Positions 1 to 5,885 of a stretch of DNA of 17,421 nucleotides are shown piece by piece (the first letter of the stretch is position 1; each line of letters starts with the position of its first letter). Both the position numbers and the translations under genes were made by a program. The notes beneath the pieces were generated by a model that saw only the letters and a list, made by a program, of their open reading frames with translations, did no database searches and was not told the DNA's origin. The stretch is from Savagea sp. (GTDB lineage: Bacteria; Bacillota; Bacilli; Bacillales_A; Planococcaceae), in assembly GCA_030152265.1 (NCBI GenBank), contig JASLHQ010000033.1:1-17421 (forward strand). Reading direction: 5' to 3'.

Positions 1-420
1 CATCTCGATATGTTGTTCGACCGTCATTTGAAATGGAATACCGAGCGCTTCGAGTACGTCCGTGCTGCCTGACTCACTCGAAATTTTACGGTTACCATGC
101 TTCATCACTTGCACGCCGAGACTCGCTAAGACGAAAGCGGATGTCGTACTAATATTGAACGTATTCGCTCCGTCCCCACCCGTTCCACAATTGTCAAAAT
201 ACGTCGCTTCAGATGGGAATTCGACCGCATGACTTCTCATGACACGCGCCATACTCGCCATCTCTTCCGCTACTTCTCCTTTGTTGTACAAGGCACGCAA
301 CATCTCTTCCATCACTTGTAAATCACTCGACTCATCGAAAAAGTAATGCGCGACACGTTCCATCTCTTCTGTCGATAAATGAATACCTGCTTTCACACGT
401 TCTAACTCTCTCGTAATCAT
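1..420 (-). CDS. trpD: Anthranilate phosphoribosyltransferase, N-terminal part (cut by window edge)
   Basis: This enzyme joins anthranilate to PRPP to give phosphoribosyl-anthranilate, the second step of tryptophan synthesis in the cytoplasm. About 140 N-terminal residues are present and the rest lies beyond base 1. Visible motifs are the PRPP-binding glycine loop in CGTGGDGANTFNIST, then KHGNRKISSESGSTDVLEALG, which carries the anthranilate and PRPP contacts typical of TrpD. The N-terminal helical region is of normal length. There are two in-frame ATGs, at 426 and 420. The first overlaps the trpE stop as ATGA but has its GGAG only 2 nt away. The second has about 8 nt spacing, so 420 is preferred, though 426 cannot be excluded. 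It is translationally coupled to trpE and would share the T-box control. No trpG lies between the two genes. Confidence 0.95.
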   Translation of the reverse strand, partial: MITRELERVKAGIHLSTEEMERVAHYFFDESSDLQVMEEMLRALYNKGEVAEEMASMARVMRSHAVEFPSEATYFDNCGTGGDGANTFNISTTSAFVLASLGVQVMKHGNRKISSESGSTDVLEALGIPFQMTVEQHIEM

Positions 421-422
421 GC

Positions 423-1796
423 TCATCTCTCCTCTACTAAGCTCAACTGCACTAATGACTGCATCTTCTCTTCTGTCTCAACGAACTCTCTCGCTGCACT
501 CGACTGACTGACGATTCCCGCTCCTGCTTGAATGTACGCTCGACCCTCAGTAATCATCATCGAACGAATCGCTAAGGCGAAATCAAGCTCGCTCGCATAA
601 CTCATATAGCCGATCGCTCCACCGAAAAATCCGCGCTTCGTCGTCTCTAACTCATCGATCATTTGCATCGCGACCGTTTTCGGTTCACCCGTTACGGTTC
701 CTGCTGGAAAACTTAAACGTAATGCATCAATTGGTTCGTCTCCTCGGCGCAACGTCCCTTCTACTTCCGAAACGATATGCATGACGTGCTCGTATTTCAC
801 AAGCTCTTTCTCCTTCGTCACATGAATCGTCTCCCGTTCGCAAAGTTGTGCTAAACTGTCGACCGCTTGCTCGACTAACATGTCATGTTCATCCAATTCT
901 TTCTCGTCTTGCAATAGCTCTTCTGCTAATGCCTCATCTTCTCTCTCTGTCGCTCCTCGGCGACGCGTTCCGGCAATCGGGTTCATAATCGCTTGTCCCG
1001 CATGCACTTTCACTAAACTTTCAGGCGATGCACCGAAAAACTGATGCGTGCCGTAATCGAAATAAAATTGATACGGAGAAGGGTTATTGTCGATCAAACG
1101 TTCATACAATGTGAGCGGATCCCCTTCTATCGTCGTTGCCGCCCTTCTTGATAACACGACTTGACTCACCGTTCCTTTGTCAATCTCCCGCTTAATCGTT
1201 TCGACATTCGCTTCATACTCTTCTTTCGCTTCCGAAGTGAATTGGCCAATTGTCACGTCTGTTTCGTCATGTTGCACATTCGCAATTTGCGCTTCAATCG
1301 CATCGAGCGTCGCAATCGGTGTCACCCCGAACTGCTTCGTCTGAACGAGCGTAATCGTCCGTTTCAATTCATCGATTGCGATGATCGTTTCATATTGATT
1401 CATCCAAACGTCCGGCGCTTCTAAGTCGTCGTGTTTCGGATGAACGGGTTGATGCCCGACTTCATACCCGATATACCCAAGCAATCCGCCAAACATCGGA
1501 ATCGATGTCGTATTTTTCACTTTCGGCATCACATCGCGCAACAGTTCAAACATATCGCCTTCATGAATGAAAACATCACCTGTCGCACAATGAATCTCCT
1601 CTAATCGATTACCGTATCCTTTAAACTGCTTCATCGCATGAATCCCAATGTACGAATATCGACTGACCGTTTCGTGCACGCCACCACTTTGGAGAAGACA
1701 ACTATTCGGTTGTCGCAATGTTCGGTAAATTTGAAGTGCTGTCGTATTGCCTAATTCAATCGTTCGTTCTTCGAATGTAATATGTGCTTTGCTCAT
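423..1796 (-). CDS. trpE: Anthranilate synthase component I
   Basis: TrpE converts chorismate to anthranilate, using ammonia from a TrpG/PabA glutaminase. The protein has 457 residues, normal for the family. The N-terminal regulatory domain (about 1-180) has CLLQSGG at residues 33-39, where the Trp-feedback LLES motif normally sits, here with Q in place of E. The C-terminal chorismate-binding domain (about 185-455) shows FFGASPESLV (253-262), NPIAGTRRRG (272-281), YEHVMHIVSEVEG (335-347), FPAGTVTGEPKTVA (363-376) and QAGAGIVSQSS (423-433). Alanine in PIAGTR points to TrpE; PabB usually has lysine there. The ATG at 1796 follows the attenuator closely, with a GAGG about 10-12 nt upstream. The gene is first in the trp operon, with trpD overlapping its stop. 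TrpG must come from elsewhere in the genome, as with the shared PabA/TrpG of Bacillus subtilis. Confidence 0.96.
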   Translation of the reverse strand: MSKAHITFEERTIELGNTTALQIYRTLRQPNSCLLQSGGVHETVSRYSYIGIHAMKQFKGYGNRLEEIHCATGDVFIHEGDMFELLRDVMPKVKNTTSIPMFGGLLGYIGYEVGHQPVHPKHDDLEAPDVWMNQYETIIAIDELKRTITLVQTKQFGVTPIATLDAIEAQIANVQHDETDVTIGQFTSEAKEEYEANVETIKREIDKGTVSQVVLSRRAATTIEGDPLTLYERLIDNNPSPYQFYFDYGTHQFFGASPESLVKVHAGQAIMNPIAGTRRRGATEREDEALAEELLQDEKELDEHDMLVEQAVDSLAQLCERETIHVTKEKELVKYEHVMHIVSEVEGTLRRGDEPIDALRLSFPAGTVTGEPKTVAMQMIDELETTKRGFFGGAIGYMSYASELDFALAIRSMMITEGRAYIQAGAGIVSQSSAAREFVETEEKMQSLVQLSLVEER

Positions 1797-1830
1797 CTCT
1801 ACTCGCCTCGTCTCATCTCATTTAAAATAC

Positions 1831-1865
1831 AAAAAGTCCCCTGCCTGCATATGCAGACAGAGGAC
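1831..1865 (-). terminator. T-box attenuator (intrinsic terminator)
   Basis: A 15-bp stem with almost no loop, starting GTCCTCTGTCTGC and ending GCAGGCAGGGGAC on the minus strand. It contains two G-U pairs and is followed by TTTTTGTATTTT. It lies between the T-box sequence and the trpE start, as expected for the OFF structure that competes with the T-box antiterminator. Confidence 0.93.
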
Positions 1866-2146
1866 GAATAAACCGTGTTGCCACCTCAATTGGAAAAATA
1901 CATTCCCACTCAAAACCTCGTTAACGGAAGGTACCCGTCTCCGTTCGGATGGAATTCCATCTTTCAGGAGCTTTCGTAAGTCCATTCATGATGACGCAAT
2001 GATTAGCTCACACCGACCGCTAACTCTCTCGACATTCCATTCATCACTACTCTTCTTACTCATCAATGTATCCACTATGCTCATCTCTACTCAACTACCG
2101 TGTGGTGACTTCGCTCTCGAAGTCGTCTGCCACTTTTGAAGTTGTA
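1831..2146 (-). promoter_or_regulatory. Trp-specific T-box leader of the trpE operon
   Basis: This untranslated leader senses uncharged tRNA-Trp and lets transcription read into trpE when tryptophan is short. On the minus strand, stem I is well formed. GTAAG pairs with CTTAC around an internal loop holding AGAGTAG on one side and TGAATGGA on the other; TGATGA/TCATCA closes the loop above, and TTAGC/GCTAA forms the distal stem-loop. The specifier codon in that loop reads TGG (1984-1982), so tRNA-Trp. The conserved T-box sequence GGTGGCAACACGG lies at 1885-1873 and can pair with the tRNA acceptor end. The attenuator hairpin follows at 1865-1836. Gene context (trpE) and specifier agree. Confidence 0.95.
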
Positions 2147-2150
2147 CCAA

Positions 2151-2179
2151 ATTGTAAGACATTTCAAAATCTTTGTCAA
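2151..2179 (-). promoter_or_regulatory. Promoter of the trp operon leader
   Basis: A consensus sigma-A promoter on the minus strand: TTGACA (2179-2174), a 17-nt spacer, then TACAAT (2156-2151). Transcription would start near 2145, about 350 nt before trpE, which leaves room for the full T-box leader. The -35 box begins 5 nt after the stop codon of the small upstream gene. Confidence 0.9.
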
Positions 2180-2184
2180 CCGTT

Positions 2185-2391
2185 TTATTCAACATCGCCT
2201 TTAAAAATATATTCGGCCCAATACGCTTCATCGAAATGATAAATGTATAACGGCTCTTCTTTAAATCGCACTAAAAAGTCAGATGCTTGGAACTTCTCCT
2301 CGTACCCGACGCCATTCATTTTGCGGCGCAGTGCGTTTTTTACACCTTCTATAAAATCTAAATCAATATCGCTCCAACGGACTTGTTCCAT
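2185..2391 (-). CDS. Small protein of unknown function
   Basis: I do not recognise this 68-residue protein. It is soluble-looking, acidic and aromatic, with no signal peptide, membrane segment or cysteine. The first half is probably helical (WSDIDLDFIEGVKNALRRKM), and the second half ends in FKEEPLYIYHFDEAYWAEYI. Two consecutive ATGs exist at 2394 and 2391. GGAGGT at 2403-2398 lies 3 nt from the first and 6 nt from the second, so 2391 is chosen. The good ribosome binding site and an upstream extended -10 promoter support a real gene. It has no terminator of its own before the trp promoter, so transcripts may run on into the T-box leader. Confidence 0.7.
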   Translation of the reverse strand: MEQVRWSDIDLDFIEGVKNALRRKMNGVGYEEKFQASDFLVRFKEEPLYIYHFDEAYWAEYIFKGDVE

Positions 2392-2421
2392 CATTCTACC
2401 TCCAACTCTTTTTTCTCCATT

Positions 2422-2430
2422 ACTGTACCA
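2422..2430 (-). promoter_or_regulatory. Candidate extended -10 promoter for the 68-residue gene
   Basis: TGGTACAGT on the minus strand is an extended -10 element (TGn plus TACAGT) about 30 nt before the start codon. No good -35 box was found, which extended -10 promoters can tolerate. It is divergent from the lipoprotein promoter at 2493-2501. Confidence 0.5.
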
Positions 2431-2492
2431 TATTTCGCACGGTTATTCCGCTTTTTCAATTGTAGCTATTCATCTCAAATTCATGTAACATT

Positions 2493-2501
2493 TGGTATAA
2501 T
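2493..2501 (+). promoter_or_regulatory. Extended -10 promoter of the lipoprotein gene
   Basis: TGGTATAAT is a perfect TGn-TATAAT element. Transcription would start near 2508, about 15 nt before the GAGGTGA ribosome binding site at 2523-2529. No clear -35 box is seen. Confidence 0.7.
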
Positions 2502-2525
2502 GTACTATTGAATATATAGACTGAG

Positions 2526-3749
2526 GTGAGAACGATTAAAAGATTCACACTCGTCTTTTTTTTAAGCGCCTTACTCATTATAAGTGCGTGTACAAAAAAT
2601 GACACTCCTCCAGTAGAAGAGGAAGACAATTTAGAAGATGTAATTGAGGAAGAGACGACTTTCGAAATCGATCTCGATGTCAAAATAGAAGGTCTCATTC
2701 AAGTAGCGGACGGTAAAGTGATCATCGATGGAAAAACGAATGCACCCCCTGGGTCACGCATCCATTCGTCTGCTCAAAACCAAAACGTTGCGATTGCGAA
2801 TTTCATCGACGTCGTAGAAGTGAAAAAAGATGGCACATTCCATTTTGAATTCGAACAAGCGAATGAAGACGTTCATGGCATGTTGACATTATCAGTAAGT
2901 GATCCGAAAGCGCTCGAAGCGTACGGCTATCACTTCGAAAATGTGACGAGCAACCAACGTTACGAAACGAATCAAATGGATCATTACGAAATTCGAGCAT
3001 ATTACCGACTGCTCGCAAATGCTGAACAACCGTACGAGTTCGAAATTGAACAACCGGAATGGGAACGTCCTGAAGATTACGGAGAACGCACGATTTGGCT
3101 CACAACGGAAGCGACAGTGAACGAAAAGTATATCATCGTCGAAGGACAATCAAACTTCATTGAAGGAACTATGCTACATGCGAACGTTCTCAATGAAAAA
3201 GGGATGATTGAACCGCTATCATTCGATCAAGCTGTGACGAAGCCAGATGGAACGTTCACTTTTTATATCCCGTACCAACAGTTAAAGCCACTCACTGTCG
3301 TAATCGAAGCGAAAATGAGTCGCAATGCGAGCGAAAGACCAATCCAACTGTATGGGAAATCAGGGGAACTATTAGAAGGGGATTTTGTGAAAAAAGATAA
3401 GAAAGAGACGATTATCGAAGCGAAAATCCCTCTATCTTTACCGACGATTAACATGACTATTCCGTTCACTATTACTTTTGTTGAAGAACAATTTATCCTA
3501 TCTTTAGACGAAGAAGACCTCATACAGACGGAAACAAATACTTGGCAATTACATGCGGAAGAACAATATAAAAGTATGGTTGAATATTTGTGTCATTTGC
3601 CTGACACTACTTTTACGATTCAAATGAATGACACTTCGCTTCCTTTCTTCCAAGAAGCGACTGCTTGTGAAGACACTCTTTGGGAAACGTCAGATCATCC
3701 TTCACAAATTCAATTCATCATTAACCGCATACAAGTAACAGACAACTAA
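2526..3749 (+). CDS. Lipoprotein with two copies of a beta-rich domain, function unknown
   Basis: This is the only plus-strand gene. It encodes a secreted protein anchored by a lipidated cysteine: basic residues IKRF, a hydrophobic run, then lipobox IISAC with Cys22, followed by an acidic Glu-rich linker (about 25-48). Two related segments follow, about 52-125 and 195-265, each with a strand pair ending in an Asn-containing turn and a later (K/P)DGTF(H/T)F motif. This suggests duplicated Ig-like or CARDB-like modules on the outer face of the membrane. The C-terminal part (about 290-407) is unique and has two cysteines. The start is uncertain. The GTG at 2526 sits inside the GAGGTGA ribosome binding site and has none of its own. 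An ATT codon at 2535 has ideal spacing and would give 404 residues beginning with a normal lipoprotein leader. The conservative GTG is listed here. Transcription ends at the hairpin at 3761. Confidence 0.85.
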   Translation: MRTIKRFTLVFFLSALLIISACTKNDTPPVEEEDNLEDVIEEETTFEIDLDVKIEGLIQVADGKVIIDGKTNAPPGSRIHSSAQNQNVAIANFIDVVEVKKDGTFHFEFEQANEDVHGMLTLSVSDPKALEAYGYHFENVTSNQRYETNQMDHYEIRAYYRLLANAEQPYEFEIEQPEWERPEDYGERTIWLTTEATVNEKYIIVEGQSNFIEGTMLHANVLNEKGMIEPLSFDQAVTKPDGTFTFYIPYQQLKPLTVVIEAKMSRNASERPIQLYGKSGELLEGDFVKKDKKETIIEAKIPLSLPTINMTIPFTITFVEEQFILSLDEEDLIQTETNTWQLHAEEQYKSMVEYLCHLPDTTFTIQMNDTSLPFFQEATACEDTLWETSDHPSQIQFIINRIQVTDN

Positions 3750-3760
3750 CTGAAAACAGA

Positions 3761-3806
3761 AAAGCAGTCCATTTCGTTTAAAAAAGAAATGGACTGCTTT
3801 TTATTT
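3761..3806. terminator. Bidirectional intrinsic terminator
   Basis: A 15-bp perfect stem, AAAGCAGTCCATTTC (3761-3775) with GAAATGGACTGCTTT (3786-3800), and a 10-nt A-rich loop. It has a T-rich tail on the plus side (TTTTTATTTT) and a weaker T-rich tail on the minus side. It separates the convergent lipoprotein and 58-residue genes and can serve both. Confidence 0.93.
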
Positions 3807-3982
3807 TAAATGGTAGGTTCGTTATATTCATGAATGGCAAGCTCATATCCTACTTGTTCACCTTGCGACAAGTGCAACGTGTCATTTTTCGTATTTTTTG
3901 CTGAAAAATAAATGCCAATTGCTAAAAGTACTGCAAGAACTAAAACGAGCACGAATGCTTTACCTGCTGCTGACGCGTTCAT
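3806..3982 (-). CDS. Small single-pass membrane protein, unknown function
   Basis: A 58-residue protein, not recognised. It has a short polar start (MNASAAGK), one strongly hydrophobic segment (about 9-26, FVLVLVLAVLLAIGIYF), then a polar, charged tail ending YNEPTI. The topology is probably N-in with the tail outside, but this is inference. The ATG at 3982 has a GGGAGAGAGGT ribosome binding site about 4 nt upstream. The hydrophobic profile, good start signal and 3' terminator support a real gene despite its size. It runs convergently to the lipoprotein. No partner gene is close enough on the same strand to suggest an operon. Confidence 0.75.
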   Translation of the reverse strand: MNASAAGKAFVLVLVLAVLLAIGIYFSAKNTKNDTLHLSQGEQVGYELAIHEYNEPTI

Positions 3983-4213
3983 TTTACCTCTCTCCCTTCA
4001 CAAAGTATTCATATTCAACACTATTACCATACCATGATTTCATCACCTAAACTAGCATCCCGTATTATTTTAGCTACTTTATGCACAATTTATTCTGCTT
4101 AAATCATATTTTATCTATTTAATTCATCGTTCGTCGTGTTGTTTTTGTCGTTCATCCTTTTTTCTCTTTCTTCAATCAAAAATTTGTAAGTTTCTTGAAA
4201 TGATTTTTCAAAC

Positions 4214-4247
4214 AAAAAAGAGTAAGTTCTAATATTTGAACTTACTC
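4214..4247 (-). terminator. Intrinsic terminator after the OsmC-family gene
   Basis: On the minus strand GAGTAAGTTC (4247-4238) pairs with GAACTTACTC (4229-4220) over an 8-nt loop and is followed by TTTTTTGTTTG. It begins 12 nt after the OsmC stop codon. The stretch from here to 3983 (about 230 nt) is AT-rich and shows no convincing gene. Confidence 0.92.
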
Positions 4248-4258
4248 TCAACATGTAT

Positions 4259-4711
4259 TTATTGTTTCGCAATCCAGTCTCCGTCGACGGCAACACCTGA
4301 TCCTTTAATCATCGCCATGACAGGACAACGGCTTTCTACTTTCTCTTTTAATTCATCGACACGCTCTTGTGATTCATCTGTCGTAATCGTCACATTTAAC
4401 GTAACCGTTTGGAAGTTTGGCGTAATGCCGTTCATCCCCATTAAACCACGAACGTCTAATGTCCCTTTCGTATCTAAATCGACCGCTGAATATGTAAAAT
4501 CCATCTCTTTCGCAATCATCGATACCATGACGGATACACAACCGTTCAAACCAGCTAAAACAAATTCCACTGGGTTCGGTCCTGCATCAGCTCCTCCTAA
4601 ATTAGCAGGCTCGTCAATTAAAAAAGAATCGAATTCGCGAACATTAATTTTCGTCTGAACGCCGCCCGTCCAAGCACCTTTCACTGCTACTTCAAACATG
4701 TTTTTCGACAT
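4259..4711 (-). CDS. OsmC/Ohr-family peroxidase-like protein
   Basis: A 150-residue cytoplasmic protein of the OsmC family, whose members reduce organic hydroperoxides with two redox cysteines. Both are present: Cys58 in the helix motif LNGCVSVM and Cys129 in ESRCPVMAMI. The spacing of about 70 residues is normal for the family. The N-terminal half has the beta-strand region and the conserved GPNPVEFVLAGL, which leads into the central helix. The motif SRCPVMAMI is closer to YhfA/OsmC-like proteins than to Ohr, so the exact substrate is open. The ATG at 4711 has AAGGTGA 5 nt upstream. It lies 58 nt after the EAL-like gene with no terminator between, so read-through from that gene is possible besides its own promoter. 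Confidence 0.92.
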   Translation of the reverse strand: MSKNMFEVAVKGAWTGGVQTKINVREFDSFLIDEPANLGGADAGPNPVEFVLAGLNGCVSVMVSMIAKEMDFTYSAVDLDTKGTLDVRGLMGMNGITPNFQTVTLNVTITTDESQERVDELKEKVESRCPVMAMIKGSGVAVDGDWIAKQ

Positions 4712-4748
4712 GCTGTCACCTTCTCTTTCCTAAAATAAACACCTTTCC

Positions 4749-4757
4749 ATTTTATCA
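4749..4757 (-). promoter_or_regulatory. Candidate promoter for the OsmC-family gene
   Basis: TGATAAAAT on the minus strand fits an extended -10 (TGn plus TAAAAT, 5 of 6 to consensus), about 38 nt before the ATG. No clear -35 box is visible. No CtsR-, PerR- or OhrR-type operator was recognised in this 58-nt gap. Confidence 0.4.
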
Positions 4758-4769
4758 TTATTTTTCCAT

Positions 4770-5522
4770 TTAAGAAAGTTTTTTGAACATTTCTTCGAAA
4801 GGTAGCGGCTCGCTATAAAATGGACCTTGGAAGTAGCGAATACCGTATTGTTGTAAAAATAATTGATGACTTTCTTCTTCGATATCATGAACGATAAATT
4901 GACAATGAGCTTTCGCCAATGTCGCTTTTAATGTTTCTTTTAATAAAGGCTCTCCTAATAAACGTTTCTTTTCTATTTCATGACGACTAATGAGCACATA
5001 ATCGACTGATAATTTTTTAAATTTTACACGCAACTCGTAAGGCACAATAATTTTGAATCCCATCTCTTGCAATAGCTCCAATTTCTCGGGTAAATTTTCT
5101 GCATAATTAAATATTTTCAAAACAACGCCATTAGTAGGGATATCGTGAGCATTCAAAAATTGTAATAGCATATCAATTCCGTCATCTCGTTTTAATTGTT
5201 TCGCTGACACCGGTATCGCTAACGCAGTCAATTTATCGATACTTTTAAAAAAATGTAAGCGACGAGAGACACACTCAAAAAAGCGATGAGCGAACTGTTC
5301 GTATTCTGGTAGCTGTTTAATTAAAGGGATAAATTTAATTGCTTCCAGTACACCATATCGTTCATGATGCCAACAAATCGATAAATCAAACAATGAAACG
5401 ACATCCGATTTTATATCAATTACTGGATCATAGTACATTTTAAATTCATCTTGCTGTAATCCTTCTGCTATAAGACGTTGCATTTCTGGTTGAACGAGGT
5501 GCAGTAAATTTTTGCTATTCAT
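4770..5522 (-). CDS. Degenerate EAL-domain protein, probably without phosphodiesterase activity
   Basis: A 250-residue protein with the whole-length fold pattern of a cyclic-di-GMP phosphodiesterase (EAL) domain. EFKMYYDPVIDI matches the usual ELYYQPIVDL. EAIKFIPLIKQ matches the FIPLAE helix. FQGPFYSEPLPFEEM matches QGYYFSRPLP near the C-terminus. The catalytic and metal-binding residues are gone. Aligned on Trp51, EALLRW reads DLSICW. The Asn of VNLS is Pro104, LE.TE reads LKIFN (135-139), the DDFG loop has no Asp pair (about 160-163), KID reads LIS, and the EGVE loop reads HDIEE. No GGDEF, PAS or membrane segment is attached. The start at 5522 is used because AAGGGGGG lies just upstream; in-frame ATGs at 5570 and 5549 have no ribosome binding site. 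It probably acts as a binding or adaptor protein, but this is inference. Confidence 0.8.
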   Translation of the reverse strand: MNSKNLLHLVQPEMQRLIAEGLQQDEFKMYYDPVIDIKSDVVSLFDLSICWHHERYGVLEAIKFIPLIKQLPEYEQFAHRFFECVSRRLHFFKSIDKLTALAIPVSAKQLKRDDGIDMLLQFLNAHDIPTNGVVLKIFNYAENLPEKLELLQEMGFKIIVPYELRVKFKKLSVDYVLISRHEIEKKRLLGEPLLKETLKATLAKAHCQFIVHDIEEESHQLFLQQYGIRYFQGPFYSEPLPFEEMFKKLS

Positions 5523-5810
5523 AAGTAGTCCCCCCTTTTCTCTTTTCATTAAGAGGTATATTTTGATCATATAATTGAAACTATATTCCTATACATAACC
5601 ATATTCTATATGAAGACAACTCATTTTTTAATCTTTTTTAATAAATTTTATTAAAATTTTATTTTTTATTATATGCACATAGTTATAGAAAAAATGTACA
5701 CTTCCTTAAACTACATAAAAACAATGTCTTTACACTACTTTGTGTAATTAAACGATTGTATTTATTACCTCTTTCTTTTTTTATTCAAATAATTAGTATT
5801 TTAAAGAAAT
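5523..5810. other. AT-rich intergenic region upstream of the EAL-like gene
   Basis: No gene is seen in these 288 bases. On the minus strand there is a TATAAT at 5673-5668 that could be the -10 of the EAL-like gene, but the leader would be about 140 nt and no good -35 box fits. An inverted repeat TTACAC-N6-GTGTAA lies at 5730-5747, operator-like. A low-complexity stretch at about 5640-5670 holds two near copies of AAATTTTATT. Confidence 0.6.
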
Positions 5811-5874
5811 AAAAAAACGAAACATTTTTATCTCACTCTTCTTTACAATGATTGAGATTTCAAATGTTTCGTTT
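5811..5874 (-). terminator. Terminator of the Hsp70 operon
   Basis: On the minus strand AAACGAAACATTT (5874-5862) pairs with AAATGTTTCGTTT (5827-5815), and the large loop carries an inner 6-bp helix ATCTCA/TGAGAT. A run of seven T follows. It begins 12 nt after the stop of the last gene in the operon. Confidence 0.88.
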
Positions 5875-5885
5875 TTATTTCATGT

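Noticed and set aside
1747..2139. Plus-strand open frame of 130 residues over the trp leader
   Set aside because: It lies on the strand opposite to the T-box and its composition follows the structured RNA; it has no start signal.
2456..2698. Minus-strand open frame of 80 residues across the lipoprotein start
   Set aside because: It is antisense to the lipoprotein signal peptide and Glu-rich linker, giving a low-complexity Ser-rich peptide, and has no ribosome binding site.
4029..4052. GTTTAG-N12-TGGTAT on the minus strand, like a sigma-B promoter for the 58-residue gene
   Set aside because: The spacing is shorter than the usual 13-15 and each hexamer misses a consensus base; support is too weak to list.
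4111..4296. Minus-strand open frame of 61 residues downstream of the OsmC-family gene
   Set aside because: It overlaps the end of the OsmC gene and runs straight through its terminator hairpin, without a ribosome binding site.
5640..5670. Short direct repeats of AAATTTTATT
   Set aside because: Low-complexity AT sequence; no repeat array, spacer pattern or target-site duplication.
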